Part shown: positions 1-10,191 of the stretch, piece after piece
Layout: each line of letters begins with the position of its first letter
How positions within the stretch are numbered: the stretch's first letter is position 1
Translations under genes and position numbers: made by a program
Assembly (NCBI GenBank): GCA_013306675.1
Contig: JABLUY010000003.1
Coordinates: forward strand, 132,896-196,895
DNA: 64,000 nucleotides
DNA from: Thraustochytrium sp. TN22
Lineage: Eukaryota > Sar > Bigyra > Thraustochytrida > Thraustochytriidae
Direction: 5' to 3'
The notes under the pieces: model-generated
What the model was told of the DNA's origin: nothing
The model's database searches: none
Seen by the model: the letters and a program-made list of their open reading frames with translations, nothing else

Positions 1-74
1 GAACATTAAGTACGTTCGGGGCTCCCATGGTGTGGCGTGGCGTGGCGTGAGTCTAACGGGCAACATTTGCGCAG
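1..74 (+). other. 3' part of an intron of the deaminase gene
   Basis: These bases read as intron. A CTAAC branch-site match lies at 53-57, a CAG acceptor at 72-74, and protein similarity to the deaminase begins directly downstream. The donor lies outside the window. Confidence 0.7.
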
Positions 75-600
75 GCGCGAGAATGTCAACATCCTGGACG
101 GCAACGCCGCGGATCTCGAGGAAGAATGTCGCAAGTACGAGGAGAAGATCGAGAAGTACGGTGGCATTGAGCTGTTCTTGGGCGGTATTGGGCCGGACGG
201 ACACATTGCTTTCAACGAGCCAGGCAGCTCGCTGGTGTCGAAAACGCGCGTCAAGACGCTGGCATACGACACGATCGTGGCGAACTCGCGTTTTTTCGGC
301 GGCGATCTGAAGCAGGTGCCGCGCATGGCGCTCACGGTGGGCGTCGGCACGGTCATGGCGGCGCGAGAGGTTCTCATCATCATCCTTGGCATCACCAAGG
401 CGCTCGCGCTGGCCAAGTGCATCGAAGAGGGCGTCTCGCACATGTGGACCGTGTCGGCGATCCAGCAGCACCCGCGTGCTTGCATCGTATGCGACGAGGA
501 TGCTACGATGGAGCTGCGCGTCAAGACGGTCAAGTACTTTAAGGGCCTGCAGCAGACTAGTCGTGAGCTGGGCCAGTCCTCGGACTACGGCGTGCCGTGA
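75..600 (+). CDS. GNPDA: Glucosamine-6-phosphate deaminase, 3' exon (5' partial)
   Basis: This is the C-terminal exon, about 175 residues of a roughly 280-residue enzyme that converts glucosamine-6-phosphate to fructose-6-phosphate and ammonia in the cytosol. The motif [17 protein letters not shown] holds the catalytic Asp and His of GPDGH and the Glu of [35 protein letters not shown] and [16 protein letters not shown] follow the animal enzyme closely. The exon starts after a CAG acceptor at 72-74, with a CTAAC branch site at 53-57. The last base of a split codon is at 75, so the intron is phase 2. The first catalytic Asp lies in upstream exons outside the window. The stop TGA ends at 600. 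Identity is secure; the gene is incomplete only because the window begins inside it. Confidence 0.95.
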
Positions 601-1001
601 GCTCTGCGCTGCCGCCATTTTTTCTTTGCCAAGCCTCCCAAAGAAGTGGTATCAATTCTCTGTGTTGATGAAAGTGGAAGGGGTGTTGATGAAAGTGGAA
701 GGGGTGAGCAAGGCGGGATGGGAACGAGAGTCGTACGCATTGTCGGCCATCGTCGTCAGGTCGCCGAAAAAAAAAGAAAGAAAAGGCTGAAATGGGCGAA
801 AAGAGAAAAGATGAGATGAATGACAGTGCGGCCGCAGACGGACAGACCGGCGGCCTAGCCTAGTAGTTAGGAGTAAGATATAAAGGACACACAAAAGAGC
901 AGATGCTGCGAGCCGCTCGCATGCATGCAGAACGGCCAGCGGCAGCTAAAAAGTCTAGCGAGGAGCGGTAGAGGCTCCACATGGTTGACTGCCTGTGGCG
1001 C
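601..1001. other. Convergent intergenic region with a 21-bp tandem duplication
   Basis: This is the space between two converging genes. It holds a perfect two-copy 21-bp tandem repeat at 664-705 (unit GTTGATGAAAGTGGAAGGGGT) and an A-rich tract at about 768-815. No coding signal was seen. Confidence 0.6.
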
Positions 1002-2369
1002 TCATGCGCTGGAAGGCGGCGCCGCGGCGCTCTGCAGGAGGCGGCGCGCCGTCTCGTCGTGGCCCTCGAGGCGCGCGAGCTGCACAGCGTCGAGGCCATG
1101 GTCGTTGCGGTCCTGAATACGGGCGCCGTGCTCCAAGAGAATCGACACGCAGTCGGAGCGGCCGGCCTCGGCAGCGGCGAGCAACGGCGTGTAGCCGTGC
1201 TTGTTGCGGCCGGAGATGAGGCGCTTGCAGCCCTCGCTGGCGGCCGACGAAGAGAGTAGCGCCCGCAGAGTGGTGGAGTGGCCGTTGCGCGCGGCGTGGT
1301 GCAGCACGTTGTTGCCGTGCTCGCAGGTGCAGTCGATGGAGCAGCCGACCTCGGCGAGCGCGAGCGCCGTCTCGCAGCGACCGGAGCGCGCTGCGAGGAT
1401 GAGCGGCGAGCAGCCGCGGCGGTCGCGCGCGTCGAGCTCGGCCTGCTTCTGCGCGAGCAGAATGACAATCTCGGTGTTGCCGAAAGAGGCGGCGAACATG
1501 GTGGGGGAAAAGCCAACGTCGTCGCGGACGTCGACCGTGGCGCCCTTGGCCAGAAGCAGGCGGGCAATGGCCGTGTAGCCGCCGCGCGCCGAGGCGAGCA
1601 GCGGGTTGGAGCCGTCCTTGGCGCGCGCCTCGATGTCGGCGCCGGCGCTAATGAGGTCCTTGACGACCTGCACGCGGTTGCTGACCACGCCCCAGAGCAG
1701 CGCGGTGCGACCCACCATGGCGTCCTTGAGCTCGAGCGCCGCGCCGCGCTTGAGCAGCATGCCCACGACGGCCTGGTGGCCGTGGCTGGCGGCCGCCATG
1801 AGCGCCGTCATGCCGCGGCGGTCCTGGTGGTTCACGTCGCTGCCTGCGTCCAGGAGCGCCTCGAGCGCGGGCGCATCGCCCTTGCCTGCGGCGCGCACGA
1901 GCTGAGCAGCCGCCTCGGCGGCGGCAGCGGCCGCCGCGTCCGCCAGCCCGCCCAGGCGCGCGCGTTTGCCGGCTTCCGGGCCCTCCTCGGCCATGGCGTC
2001 CACGCCGCGCTTGCGGCCGGCGGCCGGCTCGACCGGGCCGGAAGGCGAGGCCGCCCCGCGCGCACAAACGCATGCGGCCGTGGCCTCGAGGCTGGCTGGG
2101 CTCCGGTCCTTGCTGCGTTGCACGCAGCGGCGCGCCAGGCAGCGGTCCAGCTCGTTGATCTGGCCCATGAGGCAAAGCACGAAGCGGTCCGTGTTGTCGC
2201 CGCAGTGCGCCTTGACGGAGTCGTTCACGGCGTCGTACTCCTCCGACGACACCAGCTCGCGCAGGCTCTGCAGCAGCTTCTGCGCCGCGCGGTCCTTGTT
2301 CAGCCCCAGGCTCCGCGTGGACGCGCGCATGATGGCCTCCATCTCGCCCTCCTTGCGCGCCACGCTCAT
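1002..2369 (-). CDS. Ankyrin-repeat protein
   Basis: A 455-residue protein starting at an ATG at 2369. The first 90 residues are helical and unrecognised. Residues about 95-150 are low-complexity Ala/Pro with two short basic clusters (RKRG and GKRAR) that could act in nuclear import. From about residue 155 to the end, eight to nine ankyrin repeats run without a break, with typical pieces such as GMTALMAAASHGH, GRTALLWG, GYTPLLAAAEAGR and ALLDAGSDVN. Ankyrin stacks bind partner proteins; no enzymatic domain is visible, so the role is not known. It converges with the deaminase gene, and its upstream side is a GC-rich region of about 2.6 kb. Confidence 0.85.
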   Translation of the reverse strand: MSVARKEGEMEAIMRASTRSLGLNKDRAAQKLLQSLRELVSSEEYDAVNDSVKAHCGDNTDRFVLCLMGQINELDRCLARRCVQRSKDRSPASLEATAACVCARGAASPSGPVEPAAGRKRGVDAMAEEGPEAGKRARLGGLADAAAAAAAEAAAQLVRAAGKGDAPALEALLDAGSDVNHQDRRGMTALMAAASHGHQAVVGMLLKRGAALELKDAMVGRTALLWGVVSNRVQVVKDLISAGADIEARAKDGSNPLLASARGGYTAIARLLLAKGATVDVRDDVGFSPTMFAASFGNTEIVILLAQKQAELDARDRRGCSPLILAARSGRCETALALAEVGCSIDCTCEHGNNVLHHAARNGHSTTLRALLSSSAASEGCKRLISGRNKHGYTPLLAAAEAGRSDCVSILLEHGARIQDRNDHGLDAVQLARLEGHDETARRLLQSAAAPPSSA

Positions 2370-4929
2370 GGCGCCGCCGGCCGCTCGGTCTTTGCACGAG
2401 GTCCCGCGCCAAGTTCAACCTGAATGCCCGCCCGCCCGCCTGCCTGCCCGCCTGCCTGCCTGCCTGCCTGCCTGGCCGCAAGTCGCCCCAGCCGGCCGGC
2501 GTCGCCGCGCCCGCGCCTCGCGCCGCGCCGCGCCGCGCCGCGCCGCCGCCGCGCGCCGAGCCCTCGCGCGCGCGGGCGGAAGGAATTTGGCGGCGCGGCC
2601 TTTCGCGCGGGCCCTGGCTCCTGGCGGCGCCCGCCTGCCTGCCTTCTGTGCGTCTGTCTGTGCGGAGCAGCCTGGCCGCGTTTGCCCAGGCTCGGCGCGG
2701 CGCCCCCCTTTTTCCCTTTCTTTTCCACTTGCGGCGCGCCGCCGCAAGTGCGCGCCGCAAGTGGCGCCTCGCGCCGCAAGTCGCCGCGCGGCCTGGCCCG
2801 CTCGGCGAAACCGGGTGCCGCCTCGGCCCGTCACCGCCTGGCCGGCCTGGCTGTCGGTGGCACTGGCAGGCAGGGGGGAAAAAGGCAGAAACGTCACTTT
2901 CTGCTTTCTGTTAAATATGGCCACTGGCAGGGTGTCAACTTGCGGTGACAGGGGCAAAAGCCGGGTCGGGTCGAGCGAGAGCGAGCGAGCGGGCGGCGGC
3001 GGCGCGGCGCTCGGACGAAGCCGCTTCGCCCGCGGCGCCCGCGGCGCGGCGACGTCGCGGCGCGCGGCGGCGCGCGGCGGCCTGCGAGGGGAGGCCAGCC
3101 AGCCAGCCAGGGGCGCGCGGCGCACGGCGGATCTCGCGCGGCGCGACCGCGGTGCGGGCATTTTGAATTCCGTGCGCAGGAGCATGGGCGGCGCTCGGGC
3201 CGGCGCGGGGCAAAGCGCGGCGAGGCGCGGCGAGACGCGGGCGAGCGCGGCGGGGCGCGCGGCGCGGAGCGGGGAGCGCTGCGCAGTGCGCGAGGCGGAG
3301 TGCCCTGAGTGCCGAGCCGGGAGAGTGCGGTGGAGCCGCGTGGGCGGCGTGAGCATGAGGGCTGACGCGGGGAAGCCGTGGGGACCAGCCGGACCTCGCT
3401 GTCAGTCGGCGCTCCGTTTGATGTCGAACGAGGCGATCGAATACTTGAAGGGCCGCCCGTTGTCCGGCCGGGCGCCCTCCACCCGAGTCCACCGCGCGGG
3501 GCTCGGCCCAAGGCGGCTTGGCATGCAGCCGATGGATTAGCCGATGGCGATGATCGCTTGCGAGCGCTTGCGAGGACAAGCTCCGGGGGGGGTGCCCGGC
3601 TAGAATATCGTGCATCACTTGCACGATAAGAGCTTGCCAAGAGCTCCGCGTGGTGGCGGCGATGTTGAAGCGTCAACCAGCGCTTTTGTGCTTCGAACTC
3701 GACTTGGAACATGTGGGTGCAGGGGTGTGTCAAAGAGTCGCAAAGAGTCGCAAAGGCAGCCCAGCTCACTGGCAGGGCCGCGGCGTTGAGAGGTGTGTGT
3801 ATCTTGATTTGCAGTTTGGCCTCGGCTAAGTTATAGCTAACCCAGCTGCCAGCTCTCCGTTACTGTTAGCTTGGAGAGATCCAGCCTGGCCTACAAGTCA
3901 GGCCTTTCTTGCTCCGTCTGGCTGCACGGGTCGCTGCGTGCCGTCACCGTTCGGAGCGCTGCTTCTTGCCATGACCAGTGGCCCCGGACACCTTTTGTTC
4001 CCCGACCAGGTTGGTGGCAGCTCGCCTCGTCGGTGCCCTGCCGACAGTCCCCTCGACGACACCGCGCCTGCCAGTGAGGCGCCTCGACCGCTTACTAAAT
4101 TAGCACATGCCACGTGATGCAGTGCAACTTGACGAGGTGACTCAGGTGAAAGGTTTTTCCACTCCCGGCCGCCACCGGCCAGACGCGCCACGGCGCGGCG
4201 CGCCAGCTTGAAGCCTGCAAGTGCGCACAAGTGCGCAATGCTCGCCCGCGAAAGCCCGCGAAAGCGGCGCTCGCGGCGCGCAAGTGGGGCGCACACCGCG
4301 CGCAAGTTGAAGTCGTGGTCGGGCCAGGTCGGGCGGGCGCGTGGCTGGCGGCGAGCAGGCCCGCGCCCTCTGGCTGACACAGCTGACACAGTCAGCCCCG
4401 CTTGCGCGCCTTTGGAAATTGAAACCTTTCCCACTACCAGGCAGTGGCAATGCCCGTGTCGCCGTGAACGGCGTGAAGCGCATCATCGCTCTCCGCCCTG
4501 CAGCGGCGCGGCGCCCGGCCTGGCTCTGCGCGGCTGCGCGGCTGCGCGGCGCCAGCCAGCCATTCGCGCGCGCGTGCTGTGGCTGCTGCTGGTGCCTGCC
4601 TGCCTGCTCGGCGCGGTGCAGCGGGGCCCACGGGGCGACGGCGGCTCGGGCGCAGGACTGGCGCGGCCCGCGCTGACCGACTTGACTGCTCTGCTGTGAG
4701 CCCAGCCAGCACAGCGCGCCAGTGGTGGCAGCCAGGCAGCAGGCTCGACTTGACTCGCTCCCGATGTTCGACTCTCTGTTGTTGTTGTTGTTGTTGAACT
4801 TGACGTTGGTTGCCAGGTGAGCCTGAGCCACCACGACTTGCTGGCTGTGCACGCAGCTGCGCAGCGCGGAGACGGCAAAGCCCGATCGAACCAGCGCTAC
4901 GGGCTGCAGCGGAGGCGCGGCGGCGCGGC

Positions 4930-4977
<48 letters not shown>

Positions 4978-5025
4978 GCGGCGGCGGCGGCAGCGGCGGC
5001 AGCAGCAGCAGGCAGAACAGGCAAG
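2370..5025. other. GC-rich intergenic region with simple repeats
   Basis: This stretch of about 2.6 kb lies between the ankyrin gene (-) and the mitochondrial carrier (+). It contains a TGCC tetranucleotide run (about 2425-2475), GGCGC-type runs (about 2515-2560 and 3040-3080), and a CAG/CGG tract just before the carrier. Overlapping GC-rich open frames occur on both strands, but none shows a recognisable domain. Nothing else could be supported. Confidence 0.55.
4934..5012 (+). repeat. CAG/CGG trinucleotide tract upstream of the carrier ATG
   Basis: Fourteen uninterrupted CAG units occupy 4934-4975, followed by CGG and further CAG units. No in-frame ATG precedes the carrier start at 5026, so the tract is most likely in the 5' leader. 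A possible 5' UTR donor (CAG then GTGAGC, about 4813-4820) and the CAG before 5021 could also place it in an intron. Confidence 0.7.
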
Positions 5026-5934
5026 ATGGGGTCGGGCAAGAACACGATGATTGATATTGCCTCCGGCACGGCCGGCGGCATCGCGCAGGTGGTGGCCGGC
5101 CACCCGCTGGACACCATCAAGGTGCGGCTGCAGACGCAGGTGCCCGGGCCGGACGGCAAGATGCCGTTCAGCGGCATGGCGGACTGCGCCAAGAAGACTT
5201 TCTCCAAGGAGGGCGTGAGCGGGCTCTACAAGGGCGCGGCGTCGCCCCTGCTGGGCGCCATGGCGCACAACGCCGGCGTCTTCTTCTCGTACGGCCAGGC
5301 CAAGAGCATCACCGGCGCCAACGAGGTGGGCGCGGACCTGTACAAGTTCTTTCTCGCCGGCGCGCTCGCCGCCGTTCCCATCACCGTCGTGGAGACCCCG
5401 GTGGACCTGCTCAAGATCAAGCTGCAGGCGCAGGTCGGCGAGGGCGAGTACGAGGGCGTCTTCGATGCGGCGCGCAAGCTGTCCAAGGTGCACGGCATCG
5501 GCGGTCTCTACCAGGGCGTGGCCGCCACGACGCTGCGCAACATCCCGTGCTTTGGCCTCTACTTCTTCGGTTCTGAGTTCGGCTATCGCCTCGTGAACAC
5601 GCCGGGCGAGCCGGCCACCCCGAAGCAGGTCTTCCTCGGCGGCCTCGTTGGTGGCGCCTGCGCCGGTGGCGCCTTCTGGGGCATCCTCTACCCGCTCGAG
5701 ACCATCAAGACGCGCATGCAGAGCGACCACATCGCCATCGAGATGCGCCGCTACAGCAGCATCATGGACTGCGCCACCAAGACCTACGCCGAGGGCGGCA
5801 TGGCTGCCTTCTACAAGGGCTACATCCCCTCGCTCACGCGTGCCGTTCCGGTCAACGCCGCCATCTTCTGTGCCGTCTTCAATGTCAAGGACGCCATGAA
5901 GAAGCACTTCGAGCCCATTGACACCTTTGCCTAA
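5026..5934 (+). CDS. Mitochondrial carrier (SLC25) family protein
   Basis: A 302-residue protein, the normal length for an SLC25 inner-membrane carrier. Three tandem repeats each begin with the family signature: HPLDTIKVRLQTQ near residue 25, TPVDLLKIKLQAQ near 125 and YPLETIKTRMQSD near 222. Each is followed by the usual G-rich second half (GLYKGAASPLLG, GLYQGVAATTLRN, FYKGYIPSLTRAVP). Six membrane helices are implied. The sequence resembles the carnitine/acylcarnitine, ornithine and basic amino-acid branch more than ADP/ATP carriers, but the substrate cannot be fixed by eye. The start is the first ATG in the frame; the upstream frame codes only a poly-Ala run from the CAG tract and has no ATG. 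Confidence 0.93.
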   Translation: MGSGKNTMIDIASGTAGGIAQVVAGHPLDTIKVRLQTQVPGPDGKMPFSGMADCAKKTFSKEGVSGLYKGAASPLLGAMAHNAGVFFSYGQAKSITGANEVGADLYKFFLAGALAAVPITVVETPVDLLKIKLQAQVGEGEYEGVFDAARKLSKVHGIGGLYQGVAATTLRNIPCFGLYFFGSEFGYRLVNTPGEPATPKQVFLGGLVGGACAGGAFWGILYPLETIKTRMQSDHIAIEMRRYSSIMDCATKTYAEGGMAAFYKGYIPSLTRAVPVNAAIFCAVFNVKDAMKKHFEPIDTFA

Positions 5935-6503
5935 ACTCCGCGCGCGCCAGGCGCTGCCAGCCGCCATCCAGCACCGTCATGCGCCGACGAGCGCGAACGA
6001 TCACTGCCGATGTGCGCGGCTGGGCGCGCCACCCACCCAAAACGCGAGCCGAAGAGGTAATCAGACCCTCTTCGGCACTGGCCCTTTTGAAATCGAACAT
6101 GTGCCGCGAGTGAGCGCGCCATGCTGGGCGGCCTGGCTGCGAGCCGACGTGGAACGCGAGAGAGCTTTGACACTACGCGGCCTTTTAGCTAGCTAGCGAC
6201 GTTTCTTCTTCTTCTGTGTGCAAGCATATGTCTTTGTGAGCGCCCCGTTGTAGTGACTGCCGCCCGTCCGTGCGAACAGGCTGGTCGATTGGCCTTGCTC
6301 TCTTTGACAACTGCTCGGACTGCCTTCTTTCTCATGCGAGGCTTCTCATGCGAGGCTTTCCGGATTCTCTTGTTGCAGCTGCAGAGGCTGCTGTACCGCG
6401 ATACTGCTTTTCGAGGAAATCGTGCGAGTCCCTGGCAGTGAGGCAATGTAGTAACATAGTTGATTGACTTGATGCAGGCCAGGCTAGGGTTCTGTGGAGC
6501 AGC
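5935..6503. other. Convergent intergenic region with a perfect stem-loop
   Basis: This region lies between the stops of the carrier (+) and the WKF protein (-). It holds the 9-bp inverted repeat at 6049-6075, listed separately, and a GCTAGC-type cluster near 6184-6196. No gene was seen. Confidence 0.55.
6049..6075. repeat. Inverted repeat, 9-bp stem and 9-nt loop
   Basis: CCGAAGAGG at 6049-6057 pairs perfectly with CCTCTTCGG at 6067-6075 across the loop TAATCAGAC. It lies about 115 bases past the carrier stop and could fold in that gene's 3' UTR. A transcript-end or stability role is only a guess. Confidence 0.6.
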
Positions 6504-7130
6504 TCACGCCTCTGAAGCCTTGGCCTCCTCGATGGCCTCCAAGACCTGCTTGGCACGCTTGTACTTGGCGCGCATAAACTTGATCTTGTACTGAACATTG
6601 TCGCGCTGCTCATCAGAGGTGGAAGATGCAGCCTTCTTCTCCAGCTTTGCGACGCGGTCGGCGAGCGTGTTCCCGTCGGCCTCGACCTCGGCCACGACCT
6701 TGGCCGCCTCCTCGCGAACGCGCTCGAGCGCACCGCCCTTGACACTTTTCAGGTAGTCCAGCACAAGGTCCGAGAACGCACTCTTGCCTACGGCCTTGCG
6801 GTCCAGCAGGTGCTGCAGGACCCAGGTCTGCTGCATCTTGTTGAATTTCCACGAATCGCGCTCATCGCGCCACGTCTTCAGGTACGCCTCGGCGGCCTTG
6901 GCATGCTTGGCCTTGCGCTTGCGCGCGGCCTCTGCCTCGCGCTTCTCGGCCTCCTCGCGCGCCTTGAGGTTCTTCTGCCGCCGCTCCTCCTGCGTTTTGA
7001 CACGCTCCTCGCGCTCGCGCCGCTTCGTCGCGCGATCCGGCTTCACGCGCGCCAGAGGGTTCTCCGGCAGCGCGCGCTTGCGCCCCCTGCGTGCGCCGCC
7101 CTCTGCGCCGCCCGCCTCCGCCCTAGCCAT
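6504..7130 (-). CDS. WKF-domain protein (C7orf50-like)
   Basis: A 208-residue protein starting at the only in-frame ATG (7130). The N-terminal half is very basic (RRGRKRALPENP, then a long K/R/E-rich helix, residues about 35-105), as in nucleolar proteins. Residues about 110-150 match the WKF domain (DUF2373): DSWKFNKMQQTWVLQHLLD, followed by KSAFSDLVLDYLKSVKG. The C-terminus is another charged helix. Human C7orf50 has the same order and localises to nucleoli with a likely link to ribosome biogenesis; that role is inferred from the family. Its start faces the IMP dehydrogenase gene across a divergent region of about 1.5 kb. Confidence 0.85.
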   Translation of the reverse strand: MARAEAGGAEGGARRGRKRALPENPLARVKPDRATKRREREERVKTQEERRQKNLKAREEAEKREAEAARKRKAKHAKAAEAYLKTWRDERDSWKFNKMQQTWVLQHLLDRKAVGKSAFSDLVLDYLKSVKGGALERVREEAAKVVAEVEADGNTLADRVAKLEKKAASSTSDEQRDNVQYKIKFMRAKYKRAKQVLEAIEEAKASEA

Positions 7131-8649
7131 CTTCGCTCGCCCGCGCCGGCGACTCTGCTCCCGCGCGCCGCGCGCGCGGTCCGCACCGCCGCCGCCGCCG
7201 CCGCCGCCACTCGTTGTTAGCAGCTGACAGGCGCTTGCAGTGACATTGACAAGAGCCCTCGGGGACCTGCAGAACCCGCTGCGCTGCACGACGCGTGGAA
7301 ACCACCGTCACCAACTGCGCCAACAGCGCCGCCGCGGTCGCGCAGCGGGTCCGCGGCAGCGGGCGCTTGCGGCGACGATCTTATCTTTGAGACTTGAGGT
7401 GCCTTTTGGCCACATGTCGGAAGACAAAGCGCTTCGCCAATGCGTTCGTTGGCGAGTTGGCTCCGGACCGAGGCTGACAGTGAGTTCAGGCTGACGTGGA
7501 TGCTTCATGTATAGGCTGCTCGGCACAGGTTGTGGACGTAGAAGTTAGCGAGCCTTGACGACCGTTGTGGCACATTGCCTTCCTACCTCGCGCCGCGCCG
7601 ACTTGTGAGTGATTGACTGTTTTGCTTTGGCTCCGCGCAAAGGCACCGGCGGCTGAGCTCACCGCACGGTCAAAGTCGGTCACCTTCAGGACGGTTGGGC
7701 CGTGATAGTGCCCTCGCCTCGAGCCGCGAGTTGAGCGAACCGGAGGCGCAATCTCGGCTCTCTAGCGTTCGTTCAACGCTCATGCTCGCCACCTTCTCAT
7801 TGTAGTGAACCCCCCCCCCCCCTCTTCTGTACTGTACAGCAAGTGGCAGCCGCCAAAGGCCGTTGTGTGCCGCCTGCTAGCCTGCTGCACATCTTGTCTT
7901 GCACTCGCCCGAGTCTCGCCGTTGCCGTGTCAGCCTGGGCGACGCCCCAATTCTACGACGCGCGTCCCGAGGCTCCGGCACCTTCGAGTCATCGTGACGC
8001 ATCTGACCTTCTTCTTCTTCTTCGTCACTGGCTGACCGTCGCTCGCGAGCCTGCCAGTGCCACGTCCGAGTCCACAGTGGCCCGCTGGCTGTGCAGGGTG
8101 TTGTTGCCAGCGAATCGGCAGGCCCGGCCAGCCAGCCCGCGGCGGTTGGCTGGCTGGCTGGCTGGCTGGCTGGCGCAGGCAGGCAGCCAAGCTTGCTGGG
8201 ACCAACTTGCTGCCGTGAGGTCTTCGCTCCGCCCGGCAGCAGGACGGCGCCCGGCCGAGAGGCCGCGGCCGCGGCGCCTCCGGCGGACCCCGGCGCGGCG
8301 GAACATTTGGACCTCGAAGAAAGGCGAAGAAAGCACGAACCAAGTTTGGGTGGTTGCGCTGGCCAGTGGCGCAGTGAGCCGCGCGGAATAGCCGTGTTGC
8401 GGCGGCGGCGCGCAAGGGCCGCAACGGCGCGGCAAAGGGCGGGTCGGCCGCGCGGCCGGTGGGTGGTCCACGCCTCGCGCAAATCCGGATCGCGATCAAC
8501 GGCGGCGGCGCGCGCTCGAGGCGGGAGAGCAGCGGCGGCGCGCGGGCAGAGCGGCGACAGGCAGGAGCGGCCCTCGGCGGCGGCGGCGAGCGCGCGAGCG
8601 AGCGAGCGAGCGAGCGAGCGGAGGAAAAGGAGGAGCTCGGCCGGCGAGA
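7131..8649. other. Divergent promoter region between the WKF protein and IMPDH
   Basis: About 1.5 kb separate the two start codons. Features seen are a poly-C run (7809-7822), a GGCT tetranucleotide array (about 8146-8174) and a GAGC array (about 8595-8620) ending 30 bases before the IMPDH ATG. No convincing coding frame lies inside. Confidence 0.55.
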
Positions 8650-10191
8650 ATGCAGGCCTTTCCGAACGCACCGCTGGACCATGTGGGCGGCGACGGGTAC
8701 TCCGCGGAGGACCTGTTCTGCAAGCTGGGGCGCGGCACGGCGTACACGTACGATGACGTCATCCTGATGCCGGGCCACGTGGGCTTTGGCGTGAGCGAGG
8801 TGTCGCTGGAGACCAAGCTGACCAAGAAGATCAGCCTGCAGCTGCCGTTCGTGTCGTCGCCCATGGACACGGTGACGGAGAGCGAGATGGCCATCAACAT
8901 GGCGCTGCAGGGCGGCATCGGCATCATCCACTACAACAACACGATCGAGGAGCAGGCCGCCCTGGTGCGCACGGTGAAGCGGTACAAGAACGGCTTCATC
9001 ACGGACCCGATCGTGCTGTCCCCGAACCACACGATCGCCGACGTGGACCGCATCAAGGCGGAGAACGGCTTCTCCGGCATCCCCATCACGATCGACGGCA
9101 AGATGGGCTCGCGGCTGGTGGGCTTCGTGTCGAACCGCGACGTGGACTTCCTCGAGGACCGCTCGCGCAAGCTGTCCGAGGTCATGACCACGGACCTCGT
9201 CGTTGGCCAGGAGCGCTGCACGCTGAACGAGGCCAACATGATCCTGCGCGAGTCCAAGAAGGGCAAGCTGCCCATCGTGAACGACAACTACGAGCTCATC
9301 AGCCTGTGCAGCCGCAACGACCTCAAGAAGAACCGCGACTTTCCACTCGCCAGCAAGGAGCCCACGAGCAAGCAGCTGCTCTGCGGCGCGGCGCTCAGCA
9401 CGCGCCCTCACGACCGCGAGCGCATGCAGGCGCTCGTGCAGCAGGGCGTCGACTGCGTCGTCATCGACTCGTCCCAGGGCGACTCCATCTACCAGCTCGA
9501 GTTTGTCAACTGGATCAAGAAGGAGTACGGCGACTCCATCCAGGTCATTGGCGGCAACGTCGTCACCTCTTCGCAGTGCCTGCACCTCATCAAGGCGGGC
9601 GTCGACGGCCTGCGCATCGGCATGGGCGTGGGCTCCATCTGCACCACGCAGGAGGTCTGCGCCGTCGGCCGTGCCCAGGCCACCGCCGTCTTCCACACGG
9701 CGCGCACCGCCGCGCTCCACGGAGTTCCCATCATCGCCGACGGCGGCATCTCCTCCTCGGGCCAGATCACCAAGGCCCTGGCGCTCGGTGCCTCCACCGT
9801 CATGATGGGTTCCATGCTCGCCGGCTGCGAGGAGAGCCCCGGCGAGTACTACTTCCAGGACGGCATCCGCCTCAAGAAGTACCGCGGCATGGGCTCCGTC
9901 GAGGCCATGGAGAAGGGCTCCTCCAAGCGCTACTTCGCCGACAAGAAGAACATCGTCAAGGTTGCCCAGGGCGTCTCGGGCGCCGTCGTTGACAAGGGCT
10001 CCGTCTCTCGCTTCCTGCCCTACGTCGCGCAGGGCGTTCGCCACGGCTTCCAGGACCTTGGCGTCAAGAGCATCCCGGAGCTCCATGAGGGCCTCGCCAA
10101 GGAGTCTGTGCGCTTCGAGCTCCGCACGCATGCCGCGCAGCGCGAGGGCTCCGTGCACGGCCTCTATTCTTACGAGAAGCGCCTCTTCTAA
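8650..10191 (+). CDS. IMPDH: Inosine-5'-monophosphate dehydrogenase
   Basis: A 513-residue enzyme, the same length as the animal protein, catalysing the NAD-dependent oxidation of IMP to XMP, the committed step of GTP synthesis. [13 protein letters not shown] opens the barrel and [12 protein letters not shown] follows. A pair of CBS domains spans about residues 115-235 ([30 protein letters not shown]). The active-site loop [11 protein letters not shown] places the catalytic Cys at residue 331. The phosphate loop [20 protein letters not shown], the Arg-Tyr flap (SSKRYF), the [11 protein letters not shown] element and the SYEKRLF tail are all present. The start is an ATG at 8650, which gives the expected N-terminus. 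Confidence 0.98.
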   Translation: MQAFPNAPLDHVGGDGYSAEDLFCKLGRGTAYTYDDVILMPGHVGFGVSEVSLETKLTKKISLQLPFVSSPMDTVTESEMAINMALQGGIGIIHYNNTIEEQAALVRTVKRYKNGFITDPIVLSPNHTIADVDRIKAENGFSGIPITIDGKMGSRLVGFVSNRDVDFLEDRSRKLSEVMTTDLVVGQERCTLNEANMILRESKKGKLPIVNDNYELISLCSRNDLKKNRDFPLASKEPTSKQLLCGAALSTRPHDRERMQALVQQGVDCVVIDSSQGDSIYQLEFVNWIKKEYGDSIQVIGGNVVTSSQCLHLIKAGVDGLRIGMGVGSICTTQEVCAVGRAQATAVFHTARTAALHGVPIIADGGISSSGQITKALALGASTVMMGSMLAGCEESPGEYYFQDGIRLKKYRGMGSVEAMEKGSSKRYFADKKNIVKVAQGVSGAVVDKGSVSRFLPYVAQGVRHGFQDLGVKSIPELHEGLAKESVRFELRTHAAQREGSVHGLYSYEKRLF

